This document shows, piece after piece, positions 10,573-20,598 of a stretch of DNA of 64,000 nt; within the stretch, counting starts at the first letter, position 1; each line of letters opens with the position of its first letter. The stretch covers positions 51,535 to 115,534 of the forward strand of contig JAAHGF010000017.1 of assembly GCA_010672585.1 (NCBI GenBank), given 5' to 3'. A program made the position numbers and the translations under genes. Origin of the DNA: Okeania sp. SIO1I7 (GTDB taxonomy: Bacteria; Cyanobacteriota; Cyanobacteriia; Cyanobacteriales; Microcoleaceae). The notes below the pieces were generated by a model. The model did not search any database. It saw only the letters and a list, made by a program, of their open reading frames with translations, and was not told where the DNA came from.

Positions 10573-11254
10573 ATGAAAAAGGTCATTGTTATTACAGGGA
10601 TTAGCCGTGGTTTAGGTAAAGCTATGACTGATGAATTTATTAGGTTAGGTCATACTATTATCGGTTGTGCTCGTTCTGCATCTGCTGTTGATAAATTAAC
10701 TACTAAATATAGTAATCCACATCAGTTTACTTGTGTGAATGTAGCAGATGAAAAATCTGTGCGAGAGTGGGCAACTAAAACATTAGGTAATTATTCACCG
10801 CCAGATTTTATTAATAAATAATGCCGCTATAATTAATCAACCAGGGTCTGTTTGGGAAGTTGATAGTGAGGAATTTTCACAATTAATTGATATTAATATT
10901 AAGGGTGTGGCAAATGTGATGCGTCATTTTCTCCCTGCTATGATTTCTAGAAAGAGTGGAATAATTGTTAATTTTAGTTCTGGGTGGGGACGTTCTAGTT
11001 CTCCACAAATGGGACCTTATTGTGCTTCAAAATGGGCAATTGAGGGTTTGACCCGTACTTTAGCCCAAGAGTTACCGTCAGGAATGGCCGCTATTCCTTT
11101 GAACCCTGGAGTTATTCATACTGAGATGTTAAACATTTGTTTTGGGGAGGCAGCAAAGTCCTGTACTCCTGTGCATTCTTGGGTAAAGAAAGCTGTTCCT
11201 TTTTTGTTGAAGCTCAAATCTAGTGATAATGGAATGCCTTTAACTGTGTCTTAA
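10573..11254 (+). pseudogene. Short-chain dehydrogenase/reductase, broken by a one-base frameshift
   Basis: Two reading frames make one SDR of about 226 residues. The first (10573-10821) carries the Rossmann motif TGISRGLG and the segment up to NYSPPDF; the second (in frame from about 10812, long frame 10907-11254) carries FSSGWG, the catalytic YCASK and the NPGVIHTEM loop. Between them, dropping one T from the TTTT run at 10806-10809 restores continuous coding through LLINNAAIINQPG, which contains the family's NNAG-type motif. All catalytic residues are otherwise kept, so the break is recent or an assembly error. Substrate is unknown. A terminator follows at 11335. Confidence 0.85.
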
Positions 11255-11334
11255 GTCTGATATTTCTAGAAAGTGACGTAGAGTTATTTCTGTACCTGAA
11301 TTTTCTATAATTAATTAGCAGCTTCGTTTTTCTC

Positions 11335-11371
11335 AACTTAGATTAAACATGAGGAAATCTAAGTTTTTTTT
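11335..11371 (+). terminator. Intrinsic terminator after the SDR gene
   Basis: A 10-bp perfect stem (AACTTAGATT paired with AATCTAAGTT at 11356-11365) with an 11-base loop is followed directly by a run of T. It lies 80 bp after the SDR stop and fits + strand termination. Confidence 0.75.
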
Positions 11372-11434
11372 CAGACTTTTCAGCCTTCTGCCTTTTTCCT
11401 TCTTACTTCTTCCTTCTTACTTCTTAAATTAAAT

Positions 11435-11515
11435 GCGGATGAAGGGACTTGAACCCCCACTTCCGAAGAAACTAGAACCTAAATCTAGCGCGTCTACCAA
11501 TTCCGCCACATCCGC
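11435..11515 (-). tRNA. tRNA-Leu (anticodon UAG)
   Basis: Read on the minus strand, the molecule begins GCGGATGTGGCGGAATTGG and ends ...CTTCATCCGC, giving a 7-bp acceptor stem. The D arm has the Leu-type GGTAGACGCGC, the anticodon arm is CTAGA-TTTAGGT-TCTAG with TAG in the loop, a variable arm of class II size follows (TTTCTTCGGAAG), and the T arm is GGGGGTTCAAGTCCCCT. CCA is not encoded. It reads CUN leucine codons, chiefly CUA. Confidence 0.97.
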
Positions 11516-12232
11516 ATAATTTTAATATAACACACAAATCAGAAATTTTTACAATGACTGACAATTTTTTATTATAGAACCCAAATGGGTTCTTTTCTTG
11601 AAATACAAAGGCTGACAGAAAGCCGTTTTCACCCAGCCTAACAACTATAAGGGTTGCTGGAAACTGAAAAATTATGAACTTAGGACTATAAAAGCCTGTC
11701 GCAACTTATTACTCTATTAACTTGTTCTCTGTCAATAGCCATAAAAACTTTAAGCATTTCTGCTTGTCTAAAATTTATCGTTTTGAGATTATTCACTAAT
11801 GCCAAAAATGTAAATATTCTGGGTGATATTAACGTAAATACTTGCTTGTAGCTTGATTCAATCCAGAATATTTTACTTTTAAACACAATATTGGCACAAT
11901 ACTTTATGTACAAACTATGATACCAAATGCCTGAAATAACGCAAGTGCGTGAAATATTTTGTAATAATTTGGGGAAAATCGGAACTTGTTTGATTAAAAT
12001 AAATAATTTTAATTACTGAGGTGATAAGTTCAATCTATAGTTTTCCCGAATTGTCTAATTTTGAGGGGTGAAACTACTTTTGGATGATTGGCGATCGCCT
12101 GACTGACAAAAAAGAGAAAATTTAAAGATACACTTAGGGGTTCTATAAAGGAGGGAACAGGGAACAGTGGAAAAAGCATTTCTGGCGTCTGTGGTTCATT
12201 ATCAATCTCTGTCCTAAGCAACTCTTTCCTTG
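11516..12232. other. Intergenic, one small hairpin
   Basis: About 720 bp. A stem AGAACCC/GGGTTCT with a 4-base loop at 11576-11593 is followed by TTT and could end transcription on the + strand. A 75-codon minus-strand frame (11686-11913) has no recognisable product. A HIP1 site lies near 12090. No gene is supported. Confidence 0.55.
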
Positions 12233-15200
12233 CTATAACTTTTTTTTCTCCCGCAAAATATAAGCCTTCATATAACCTTTGCCCTTAATATCAATCAATC
12301 CCCGCTCCGCAAATAAAAATTTGTGCTGTAAAATCTGATAGGTATCTTCTGTCACTTGGATAACACCTGGTATACCATGAGACTCCATACGACTAGCAAT
12401 ATTCACAGTATCACCCCATAAATCGTATATAAATTTTTTACGTCCAATAACACCAGCGACGACTGGGCCAGTATTTATACCAATACGAATATTAAAGTTT
12501 TGTTCCTGTTGATCAGCAAAATGGGCTACTTCCTGCAACATATCTATAGCCATTAGAGCGATCGCCTCAGCATGATTTTCCATTGGTTCTGGCAACCCAC
12601 CCACAACCATATAAGCATCTCCAATAGTTTTAATTTTCTCCAAACCATATTTTTCTGCTAGTAAATCAAACCTGGAAAAAATCTCATTTAACCAATAAAC
12701 TAATCTTTGAGGAGTTGCACGACCTGCTAACTCAGTAAACCCTACTAAATCTGCAAATAAAACTGTAACTTCTGCAAATCCTTCTGCAATTGTACTATCA
12801 CCTTCTTTCAATCTATCAGCAATAGGTTTCGGCAGAATATTTAACAACAATTTTTCTGACTTTTCCTGTTCTAGAAGCAAAGCTGTTTCTGCTTTTTTAC
12901 GTTCAGTTATATCACGACAAAGAGCCAAGATTAATTTGCCATTGCCTGCTTTTAATAAACCTAAACGTATCTCTACTGGAAAAGTTGTACGATTTTTGCG
13001 ACGATGAATTCCCTCTATAGTAATTGGTCTGCCAATAATCAAATTTTTCCATTTTTTAGGAAACCCTTGAGAGGCAAAATTTTCTTCAATATCTTCTACA
13101 TATAAATTCAATAGTTCTTGACGAGAATATCCCAAACTTTTACAGGTACTTTGATTTACATCAATAATTTTTCCTTCTAAATCGTGAATAATAAAAGCAT
13201 CTGCTGCTTGTTCCATTACTGCTCTAAATCTTTCCTCACTTTCTCGTAATGCTGCCTCTGCTAATTTTCGCTCAGTAATATCTCTTAAAGCTGCCACTCC
13301 ATTTTGATTACCTCTGTATAAAAAAACCTTAGACTCAACTTCCAAAGGAAAAGTTGAACCATCTTTTCTAACCCCAATTACTTCATAGGCTTTTTCTGAA
13401 CCAGAAGTCATTTTTTCAACTACTAAGTCATGGTATTCTGGAGCGATTAATTCCCATCCACTCATACCCACTATTTCTGATAATTCATATCCAAACATAT
13501 TAGCAGCAGCGATATTTGTATCCATAATTTTTTCTTGTTCATGGATAATAATTCCTTCAAAGGTAGCTCTCGATAAACTCCGAAATCTTTGCTCATTTTC
13601 CTTGAGTTTTATTTCTGATTCCTTTCTATCTGTAATATCTCTAAAAGTTCCTGTGTAAAAAGTTTTTTGATTAAATTTTGCTTCTCTAACTGCAATTTCC
13701 ATCGGAAATAAGGAACCATCTGCACGGATACCAACTAATTCATAAAGGTTTCCACTATAAGCAATTTTAGATATCATTAATTCTATATATTTGATTTGTT
13801 TATTAATTTTTTTTTGTGGCTCCGACTCTGTTTGACTATCTACTAAATTCTCCTCTAGTAAATGCAAAAAGCTAGGAAAGGGAAATTGCCAATTTTCCGG
13901 TTGAATATCTTGTAAATCAAATACATAAAAATAATCTATAAATTCCTGAGTAGAATAGCCAATAAAGTTGGGATTCACCCATAGTTTTAATGATTCTCCT
14001 ATTAATTCTTCTGGTGCCATTAATAAATAATCGGCATCCATTTTTTCCAGAGTTAATGGATTAATAGTAAAGTCAAATATTTGATAAATAGGCTTCCCTA
14101 CTAAATCTTGATTTTTGTAGGCAAAAATTTTCTCACCACTAGGATTTATACTAATAATTTCTAGCTCTGGTTTAGTAAAAGTAATAATTGCATCTGTAGC
14201 CACTTTAATAATGGCATCATTTCTCGCAGTAACTTCCTCCAAAGCATCCATTACCTGATTGTAGCGCTCGGCAATTTGACCTACTTCTGTAAAAGGTTCT
14301 ACAGGTACTCTCAAACTTAAATCTTGTGTACGAGCTTGAGAATCCATTACCCTAAATAAGTCTAATATTTCTGTTTTCGCTTGATGCTCCGAAACATTTA
14401 AACCGATATTTTCATCCGCTTCTGAAACTCGGAATAAATAAAGTTTATTTGCAATGAATAAAATTGGATATACCAAACAAAACCCTAATAGAAAAGCTGC
14501 CAAAATTCCTAATAGCTGAACTGTCAATTGTTGACTAAAACTAAGACCAGTATCTAAAACCTCTGCCTTTCCAAAAAAAGCTACTGCTAATGTTCCCCAA
14601 ATACCTGCACCAAGGTGAACTGGAATAGCTCCAACAGCATCATCGACACGAATTTTTTCTAAAGCTTGCTCTACCAACATAGTGACTATGGCAGCAATAA
14701 TACCAATCAAAATAGCAGAAAAAGCTGTAACAGCATGACAAGCTGCTGTAATGCCAACTAAACCAGAAAGAGTGCCATTAATTAGTCCCTCAACACTGGG
14801 TATTCCCCTGATATACCAAGTAATACCAAGAGTAATAATCATTCCTGCTGCACTAGCAAGAATAGTATTGACAATAATACCTGCTACTTGTTCGTTTAAT
14901 GCCAAGGTACTTCCACCATTAAACCCAAACCAACCAAACCAAATCAGCATTGCCCCCAAAACTGATAGGGGTAAATTAGAACCATGAATTTTTTCTGGTG
15001 GACGACCAGGAGGAAATCTACCTGTTCGAGGACCAATAACTAATAAAGTTGCCAGAGACACCCACCCACCAATACTATGGACAACACTCGAACCTGCAAA
15101 GTCAACAAAACCATTATGTCCAAGCCAACCTGTTAATATACCAATATCAGCTCCATTCCAAACCCAATGACCAAATATGGGATAGACCAAACCTGAAACT

Positions 15201-15859
15201 AGGGAGGCGACAAATAGATAGGAGGAATACTTCATCCGTTCAGCTACTGCACCAGAAACGATAGTCGTAGCTGTACCACAGAACATTACTTGAAATAAAA
15301 AGAAGGCCGCGTCAAAAGCTTGTAGATCGGTTGCCAGGAAAAATTTACTATGGCCAATTATTCCAGAAGATGAAGCCCCAAACATGAAGGCAAATCCAAA
15401 ACTCCAAAAACAGGTAACTGAAATACCAAAATCAGTTAAGTTTTTAATTGCAACGTTAATGCTATTTTTTGACCTGGTGAGTCCTGACTCTAAACACATA
15501 AATCCAGGCTGCATGATAAATACTAACCCAGAGCAAAGTAATATCCACAAAATATCAATAGCTTCGTAGGTAGGTTGAGGTGGGGAAGTTGATATCTTTT
15601 TCAGTCTGGGTTGATTTTTTCTAGGAATAACAGTTTGAGTATTATGGAAATTTTGGGGTTCTATAAACTGAAATTCTGGGGATATATCAAAGCAAGAATT
15701 TTCTAAGTCTAAATTATAAGTTTGCTGTATTGTACCTTCTTTTATCTGATTTGATAATTGATTATTTTGTATATATTTATCTATTAGTGACCCATGTAAA
15801 ATAGTTAATGCTAGGGTCAGCAAGAATAAAATAATCCCTAAAATGGATTTTCGATGCAT
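12233..15859 (-). CDS. Ammonium transporter-PAS-adenylate cyclase fusion
   Basis: A 1208-residue inner-membrane receptor-like enzyme. Residues 1-25 are a signal anchor; about 95-480 are an Amt/Rh channel with both pore histidines (H261 in DFAGSSVVHS and H415 in IPVHLGAG), D253, W234 and the FGFNGGS motif. A HAMP-like linker (about 485-545) leads to four PAS segments (about 545-600 with an unusually long insert to 700, 700-745, 755-865, 872-990), three closing with DITxRK. The C-terminal class III cyclase (about 1020-1200) has metal aspartates D1037 and D1081, the adenine-selecting pair K1077 and D1146, and N1153/R1157. Reading: ammonium passage or binding controls cAMP production. Amt-linked signalling outputs are known in bacteria; this output is inferred from residues. 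It stands alone, with no glnK beside it. Confidence 0.95.
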   Translation of the reverse strand: MHRKSILGIILFLLTLALTILHGSLIDKYIQNNQLSNQIKEGTIQQTYNLDLENSCFDISPEFQFIEPQNFHNTQTVIPRKNQPRLKKISTSPPQPTYEAIDILWILLCSGLVFIMQPGFMCLESGLTRSKNSINVAIKNLTDFGISVTCFWSFGFAFMFGASSSGIIGHSKFFLATDLQAFDAAFFLFQVMFCGTATTIVSGAVAERMKYSSYLFVASLVSGLVYPIFGHWVWNGADIGILTGWLGHNGFVDFAGSSVVHSIGGWVSLATLLVIGPRTGRFPPGRPPEKIHGSNLPLSVLGAMLIWFGWFGFNGGSTLALNEQVAGIIVNTILASAAGMIITLGITWYIRGIPSVEGLINGTLSGLVGITAACHAVTAFSAILIGIIAAIVTMLVEQALEKIRVDDAVGAIPVHLGAGIWGTLAVAFFGKAEVLDTGLSFSQQLTVQLLGILAAFLLGFCLVYPILFIANKLYLFRVSEADENIGLNVSEHQAKTEILDLFRVMDSQARTQDLSLRVPVEPFTEVGQIAERYNQVMDALEEVTARNDAIIKVATDAIITFTKPELEIISINPSGEKIFAYKNQDLVGKPIYQIFDFTINPLTLEKMDADYLLMAPEELIGESLKLWVNPNFIGYSTQEFIDYFYVFDLQDIQPENWQFPFPSFLHLLEENLVDSQTESEPQKKINKQIKYIELMISKIAYSGNLYELVGIRADGSLFPMEIAVREAKFNQKTFYTGTFRDITDRKESEIKLKENEQRFRSLSRATFEGIIIHEQEKIMDTNIAAANMFGYELSEIVGMSGWELIAPEYHDLVVEKMTSGSEKAYEVIGVRKDGSTFPLEVESKVFLYRGNQNGVAALRDITERKLAEAALRESEERFRAVMEQAADAFIIHDLEGKIIDVNQSTCKSLGYSRQELLNLYVEDIEENFASQGFPKKWKNLIIGRPITIEGIHRRKNRTTFPVEIRLGLLKAGNGKLILALCRDITERKKAETALLLEQEKSEKLLLNILPKPIADRLKEGDSTIAEGFAEVTVLFADLVGFTELAGRATPQRLVYWLNEIFSRFDLLAEKYGLEKIKTIGDAYMVVGGLPEPMENHAEAIALMAIDMLQEVAHFADQQEQNFNIRIGINTGPVVAGVIGRKKFIYDLWGDTVNIASRMESHGIPGVIQVTEDTYQILQHKFLFAERGLIDIKGKGYMKAYILREKKKL

Positions 15860-16553
15860 GGCTTCGGTTCTTAGACTTTTATTTTGTTGGTTTTGAAGAG
15901 GAAGCCTTGGGGTTAATGGCTATTTAATGTAGCAAATATTTGAGGTTTGGCAAAGCAAAATATTTGAAATCTATAAATATATAAATTTGTGGATAATTTT
16001 TCACTTGATTCAACTTAATTCTCAAGTGAATTACATCTATAATTTTTAAGAAGATAGAATTCTTGGTATGAGAGTTAGTTGGTTGGTATAATTGCTATTT
16101 TCCAGTATGGTTTATTATATTTTTATATCAGCATATCATATTTTTTGCCTAAAATAGTATTTACATTTGATATATGAATAGAAAATTAGATGTTTGAAGT
16201 AATAGGAAATAGAGGGAGATAATACGCGAATTTTTGCTAGAATAAAAAAATTTTTATCCAATAATTAAGACTTAAAGCTTCTAGGCATCAAGGAAAAACA
16301 GAAAAAAATCATTTTATTAGTTAATCCTATCCGTTTTCACTCTCGAGGTAATTATTAATTATTAATTATTAATTATTAATTATTAATTATTAATTATTAA
16401 TTGTTGAACTACCTACTTAATAAATTCATAGATAAAACAAAGCAATCAGCAATTTTTACTTTTTCGCCGATCGCTTTATATAAAGTTGACATATTTTTGA
16501 TAAATTATGGTTAGATAGCCAGTCTATTCCAAGAAAGCAAAAGTTTAAGTCTT
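15860..16553. other. Intergenic, upstream region of the Amt-cyclase
   Basis: About 690 bp that must carry the promoter of the Amt-cyclase. I looked for the NtcA palindrome GTA-N8-TAC near the start and found no convincing match. A family B copy occupies 16257-16408. Confidence 0.5.
16257..16408 (+). repeat. Interspersed repeat family B copy with eight TAATTAT-type heptamers
   Basis: Starts ATCCAATAATTAAGAC, has CCTATCCGTTTTCA in the centre and ends in a long run of TAATTAT heptamers closing with TTGTTGAAC. The same centre is found in the interrupted copy at 54383. Confidence 0.8.
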
Positions 16554-17360
16554 TTACTTCTGACTGAAAGCTTCCCAAGTCTTTCTATCTACTACCCCAT
16601 TAACCTTAATTCCCTTATATTTTTGAAATGCTTTAACTGCTCCTGTGGTTTTTTTGCCAAAGACCCCATCAATTGGACCTGGATTAAAACCCATTGTTTC
16701 TAGACGCATTTGTAAAGTTTTAACTTTAGACCCCTTGTCTCCTTTTGCTAATATCTTTTCTATTTGGATGGGTGGGTTTTGCTTTGAGATTGATGGTTTT
16801 TCTCTTTGAGTTTGTGGACGAGAGGCAAATGAAGGTTTAGCCAGAGATGTCCAAGTAGCTTCATTAACTATACCTGTTACACTTAAGCCTACAGACTTTT
16901 GAAAAGCTTTTACTGCTTCTCTGGTGCGAGTACCAAACACACTATCTACAGCTCCAGGGTCAAAACCTCTAGCTTGCAAACGTCTTTGTACTGCCCAGAC
17001 TTCTGCACCTCGAGAACCCTGTGATATATTCTTTTGATTTTTCTGTTTTTGAGGTACACCGGAATAGAATGGTTTGGAGAATAGTTCACGTTGAGCAGGT
17101 TTACCTAAAAATCTGATATTTCCACCAATAAAGGGTATCCGAAAGTTGTGATTTTTCTGTCTTTGCCACAGTTGAATTTTGTTAGTATCTTTTTCTCCAG
17201 CAGTGGAAGTCTCTAAATTAGACTTGCGAGTTAAATCTTCTTCTTTTTCTGTTACTAAAGATTCTGTAGATTCTGTTTTGTTGGAGGCAACAGCTTTGCC
17301 TTGAGTAAAGGTAAACAAGGCTACTAAACTTAATAGAGTAGTAATAGTACGCATACGCAT
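16554..17360 (-). CDS. Exported protein with two peptidoglycan-binding domains
   Basis: A 268-residue protein. Residues 1-25 form a signal peptide (basic start, hydrophobic core, AVASN cleavage region). After a polar spacer with low sequence complexity come two PG_binding_1 modules, at about 114-174 (GSRGAEVWAVQRRLQ...FDPGAVDSVFG) and 205-266 (GDKGSKVKTLQMRLE...FNPGPIDGVFG), each ending in the TW-x-x-(L/F) motif. There is no catalytic domain, so it should anchor to or sense the cell wall rather than cut it. Start at 17360 is chosen because it leaves a proper signal peptide. It is followed by no operon partner. Confidence 0.9.
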   Translation of the reverse strand: MRMRTITTLLSLVALFTFTQGKAVASNKTESTESLVTEKEEDLTRKSNLETSTAGEKDTNKIQLWQRQKNHNFRIPFIGGNIRFLGKPAQRELFSKPFYSGVPQKQKNQKNISQGSRGAEVWAVQRRLQARGFDPGAVDSVFGTRTREAVKAFQKSVGLSVTGIVNEATWTSLAKPSFASRPQTQREKPSISKQNPPIQIEKILAKGDKGSKVKTLQMRLETMGFNPGPIDGVFGKKTTGAVKAFQKYKGIKVNGVVDRKTWEAFSQK

Positions 17361-17636
17361 AATAATAAATATTATTGTGGTGATTACTTATTTTTGCTGA
17401 AAAATCTAGGCTCTCTCTTCAATAACTTTGCTGATGTTTGCAGTTCTAGTTTTAGCTGAAATTGAGCGGGACTAAAAATTTAATCATCTGTATAATTAAT
17501 ATTAACATCTTTGTAGGAAGAAGGAAGAGGGAAGAAGGCATTTAGTTACAGCAGATGCGGTCTCATAAAAAGTACAGATATTAACAATTAAACATTCCCA
17601 GCGCCGACATATTGTCCGGAACGGGTGTGCCTCACC

Positions 17637-17819
17637 AGAAAATTTGGGTAGTTACGCCTCCTCTTTTAAGAGGATAAAAAGCGGTCGTTAGCCCAGCTTC
17701 CCGTAGGGTGGGATGGATGGGTTTCCTAACCATATCCAATTGACCAAGAGAAAAGAAGATTCCGTATTTTCTTGCCTCCTTATTCCAGAGGTACTGATAA
17801 CTGATAACTGATAACTGAA
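17637..17819 (+). repeat. Interspersed repeat family B, copy lacking its left end
   Basis: Begins within the family at a GCCTCCTCTTTTAAGAGG block, includes AAAAGCGGTCG and CCATATCCAAT, and ends with three CTGATAA units in place of the usual TAATTAT heptamers. Confidence 0.6.
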
Positions 17820-17999
17820 ATGACCTCTGATAGAATCAGGTATATCTACCAGAGAAGGAAAAACCTGGCGTTTTCTGAGTTTTAAGCTGTAGCAAGAAGA
17901 GGGAAAAAGACATTTAGTTATCTACCAGAGAAGGAAAAATCTGACGTTCTTCCATCTTCCATCTTCCTTCTGCTATAGATTGGGATGTATCTCACTATT

Positions 18000-18204
18000 T
18001 ACCGAATAATTAATAATTAATAATTAAATAATTCTGGTTTAAAGCGTCCCCTTTTAAGGGGAAAAAAGCGGTCGAGAGATGGCGAGGTCTCCTCGCCATA
18101 TCCAATCGACCAAGAGAAGAAATAATACTTCCTTATATTCAATTCCGTAACGGTTAAAACCCGAGGTAATTATCAATTATCCATTATCCATTATCCATTA
18201 ATGA
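18000..18204 (+). repeat. Interspersed repeat family B copy (long form)
   Basis: Starts ACCGAATAATTAATAATT and ends GAGGTAATTATCAATTATCC with further ATTATCC heptamers. Its centre holds GGCGAGGTCTCCTCGCC, a perfect small palindrome, at the place where other copies carry unrelated G+C-rich sequence. Confidence 0.85.
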
Positions 18205-18330
18205 AAAAAATACTTTTTTCCTATTCCCTGTTCCCTGTTCCCTAAAAGCGATAAATTTTTTTGCTTTCTTCAAAACTGAGATGCACCCAATAATTTTAAC
18301 TTTAATTCCTTGTTTTAAATTTGCTTTCCC

Positions 18331-19869
18331 TCAAGCAACAAGAGCTAATTTAAGAGAATAGATGTCACTATATTTATTTTGAATGTAACGAATAAAAGGG
18401 TCAATACTTAAAGGTTTACCTATTACTCTATCAATTAGTTCATTAGCAGTATATTTGCGACCATGTTGATAAATATTATGCTTTAACCATTGATGTAAAA
18501 GAGTAAAATTACCTTGTTCAATAGCAACAGTAATTTCTGGATTAGATTTCACTGCAGTTTCATAAATTTGAGCAGCAATTAAATTACCTAAAGTATAGCC
18601 TTGAAACATTCCCCCAATCATTTCACCATACCAATGCACATCTTGCATTACTCCCTCACTATCATTAGCGGGAACTATACCTAAATCTTTTCTGTAGCGT
18701 TCATTCCAGGCTTCAGGAAGGTCACAAACAGCTAACTTCCCTTCTAACATGGCCAATTCTAGATCGAATCGAATCATTACATGAAGATTGTAGGTTACTT
18801 CGTCAGCATCAGTACGAATGGGTGACTTAACAACCTTATTCACAGCCTGATAAAATTCTGAAACAGAAACACAACTAAGTTGTTTAAGAAAAATACCCTG
18901 TAGTTGGGGATAAAAACATTCCCAAAAGCCTCGACTACGTCCCACCATATTTTCCCATAATCGAGATTGACTTTCATGGATACCGCTGGAAGTTCCTTCC
19001 GCAAGGGGTGTTCCCTCTAATTCCAGAGCAATACCTTGTTCATAGAGAGCATGACCTACTTCGTGGACTGTACTAAATAGAGCTTCGGTACAGTTATTTT
19101 CATACACGCGAGTGGTAATACGAACATCGCCAATGGAAAAGCTAGAAGTAAAGGGGTGGGGTGTTTCGTCTTGTCTACCTCTTTGAAAGTCGAACCCAAT
19201 ACGTTCTATAACAGTACGTCCAAATTTGAGTTGTTGTTCTTTTGGGTAATATTGGTGGAGGTACAAATCATCAACAGGTGGGCCGGAGGTAATGGCTTCA
19301 ACTATGGGCAATAATTTTTGGCGTAGTTCGCGAAAGAGAGGGCGAAGTATGGATACTGTTATGCCTTCGTCTACAAAGTCAATGAGAGGATCGGCAATAT
19401 GTTTGTGGGGGAAAAAGTAGGCTAGTTCTTGACTTAGGTCTAATGTTTTTTCTAAATATGGTTGTACTAGGGAAAAGTTTTTGAGAGATTTGGCTTTGAC
19501 CCATGCTTCGTAGGCGGTAGCTTGATGTTGGCAAAATTTGGCCATAAATTCTGAAGGGACTCGGATGGCGCGCTCGTAGTCTCGGCGAGTAACACGGATC
19601 AAGCTAGCTTCGGTGGAGTCGTAGGGGAGGTTTTGTTCGTAAGGTCGGAGGTCTTCGAGGAGTTGACCTATGGATGGGTTAGTAAATTTTTCATGGGCAA
19701 GTTCTTTGAGGGTGGCTATTTGTCGTCCTCTGGCAGAAGTTCCTCCGGTAGGCATATAGGTGGTTTGGTCCCAGTTTAGTACGGAGGCGGCGTCTTCTAG
19801 GTCTCGTATTTGGATGAGACTGTTTTTGAGTTCTAGATATTTTGGTTCACAAGGACTGAGGGTTGACAT
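18331..19869 (-). CDS. Carboxypeptidase, family M32 (thermostable carboxypeptidase 1 type)
   Basis: Zinc metallocarboxypeptidase that removes C-terminal residues from peptides in the cytoplasm. The 512-residue length is normal for M32. The zinc motif HEVGH lies at 269-273 and the third ligand E299 is in the conserved HESQSR (298-303). The N-terminal half shows the family's WDQTTYMPTGG and RGRQIATLKELAH segments. No signal peptide. The ATG at 19869 is the first in frame and gives the normal N-terminus. Monocistronic; the neighbouring genes on both sides are separated by repeats. Confidence 0.96.
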   Translation of the reverse strand: MSTLSPCEPKYLELKNSLIQIRDLEDAASVLNWDQTTYMPTGGTSARGRQIATLKELAHEKFTNPSIGQLLEDLRPYEQNLPYDSTEASLIRVTRRDYERAIRVPSEFMAKFCQHQATAYEAWVKAKSLKNFSLVQPYLEKTLDLSQELAYFFPHKHIADPLIDFVDEGITVSILRPLFRELRQKLLPIVEAITSGPPVDDLYLHQYYPKEQQLKFGRTVIERIGFDFQRGRQDETPHPFTSSFSIGDVRITTRVYENNCTEALFSTVHEVGHALYEQGIALELEGTPLAEGTSSGIHESQSRLWENMVGRSRGFWECFYPQLQGIFLKQLSCVSVSEFYQAVNKVVKSPIRTDADEVTYNLHVMIRFDLELAMLEGKLAVCDLPEAWNERYRKDLGIVPANDSEGVMQDVHWYGEMIGGMFQGYTLGNLIAAQIYETAVKSNPEITVAIEQGNFTLLHQWLKHNIYQHGRKYTANELIDRVIGKPLSIDPFIRYIQNKYSDIYSLKLALVA

Positions 19870-20598
19870 AATGACTAGATGATGTTATTAATCTAACGTT
19901 TATTTAATCTTTTTGCTTATTTGGTGGGGTATTATATTTAGTCAATAATAAGGAGTATCGTAGTTAATTCTACTTAAGTATATGCAAATTTTGGCTATTG
20001 TTCTATGTTTGATATAGTGAGGCTGTGAGTTTTATAGTGCTAGGCGCTAGGGAACAGGGATTAAAGAAGTCAGAAGTCAAAAGTCAGAAGTCAGAAGTTA
20101 ACCCACCCCCGCCCCTCCCTACCCACCCCTCGCCCCTCCCAGGAGGGGAAGTAGGGTATTTGAGCAACTCTCCAGAAATATTTCGCCTTAAAAGGTGGGG
20201 TGGCACGACCCATATTATTTTGATCAAATAGAAATTTAGTGTGAGAAAGGCTATATCTGAGAAGGGAAGGAGAGAGAAATATTATTTTTTCTTGATGAGT
20301 TTGGGGTGAATTTTTTCTGTGGCGATCGCTTGTTATCTATAATTTACTGAATAATTAAGGCTTAGAGGTTATCTGAGAAGTCCAATATGCTACATCTAAG
20401 CCCCCTAAATCCCCCAAAATTGGGGGACTTTTAGAAGCAAATTTACTCTTGTCCCCCCAATTTTGGGGGGCTAGGGGGGCAAATTTCAGTTATCAGTTAT
20501 CAGTTATCAGTTATCAGTCAAATAATTTTGGTCTGTTAATTTGATTGGATTTTTTATCTTTTTCTTTTAGGTTTAATTCCCCGCCGTCTACAGGATGT
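19870..20598. other. Intergenic with a G/C-rich inverted element
   Basis: About 730 bp. Contains short AGTCAGAAGT repeats near 20070, a family A-like CCCCTCGCCCCTCCC patch near 20125, a HIP1 site near 20320 and the inverted element 20397-20484. No gene supported. Confidence 0.6.
20397..20484. repeat. Inverted element with CCCCCTAAATCCCCC ends
   Basis: Left arm CCCCCTAAATCCCCCAAAA and right arm TTTTGGGGGGCTAGGGGGG are inverted, with a second nested stem on each side. It would form a strong hairpin and is related to the CCCCCTAAATCCCCC blocks at 22558-22975. Confidence 0.7.

Larger units (their letters stand above)
17361..18330. other. 970-bp gene-free, repeat-packed stretch
   Basis: Holds fragments related to family D (17515-17560 and 17861-17990, with TGAGTTTTAAGCTGT), a family B relic (17637-17819) and a complete family B copy (18000-18204). 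No open frame is supported. Confidence 0.7.

Noticed and set aside
11686-11913. 75-codon frame on the minus strand after the tRNA gene
   Set aside because: No family resemblance, odd composition (many I, K, F from A+T-rich DNA), no ribosome-binding site.
15860-16100. NtcA site upstream of the Amt-cyclase
   Set aside because: I searched by eye for GTA-N8-TAC with a suitably placed -10 box and found no convincing match.
16330-16408. Run of TAATTAT heptamers as a possible CRISPR array
   Set aside because: Units are 7 bp, contiguous and without spacers; this is a simple repeat at a family B end. No cas gene is seen.
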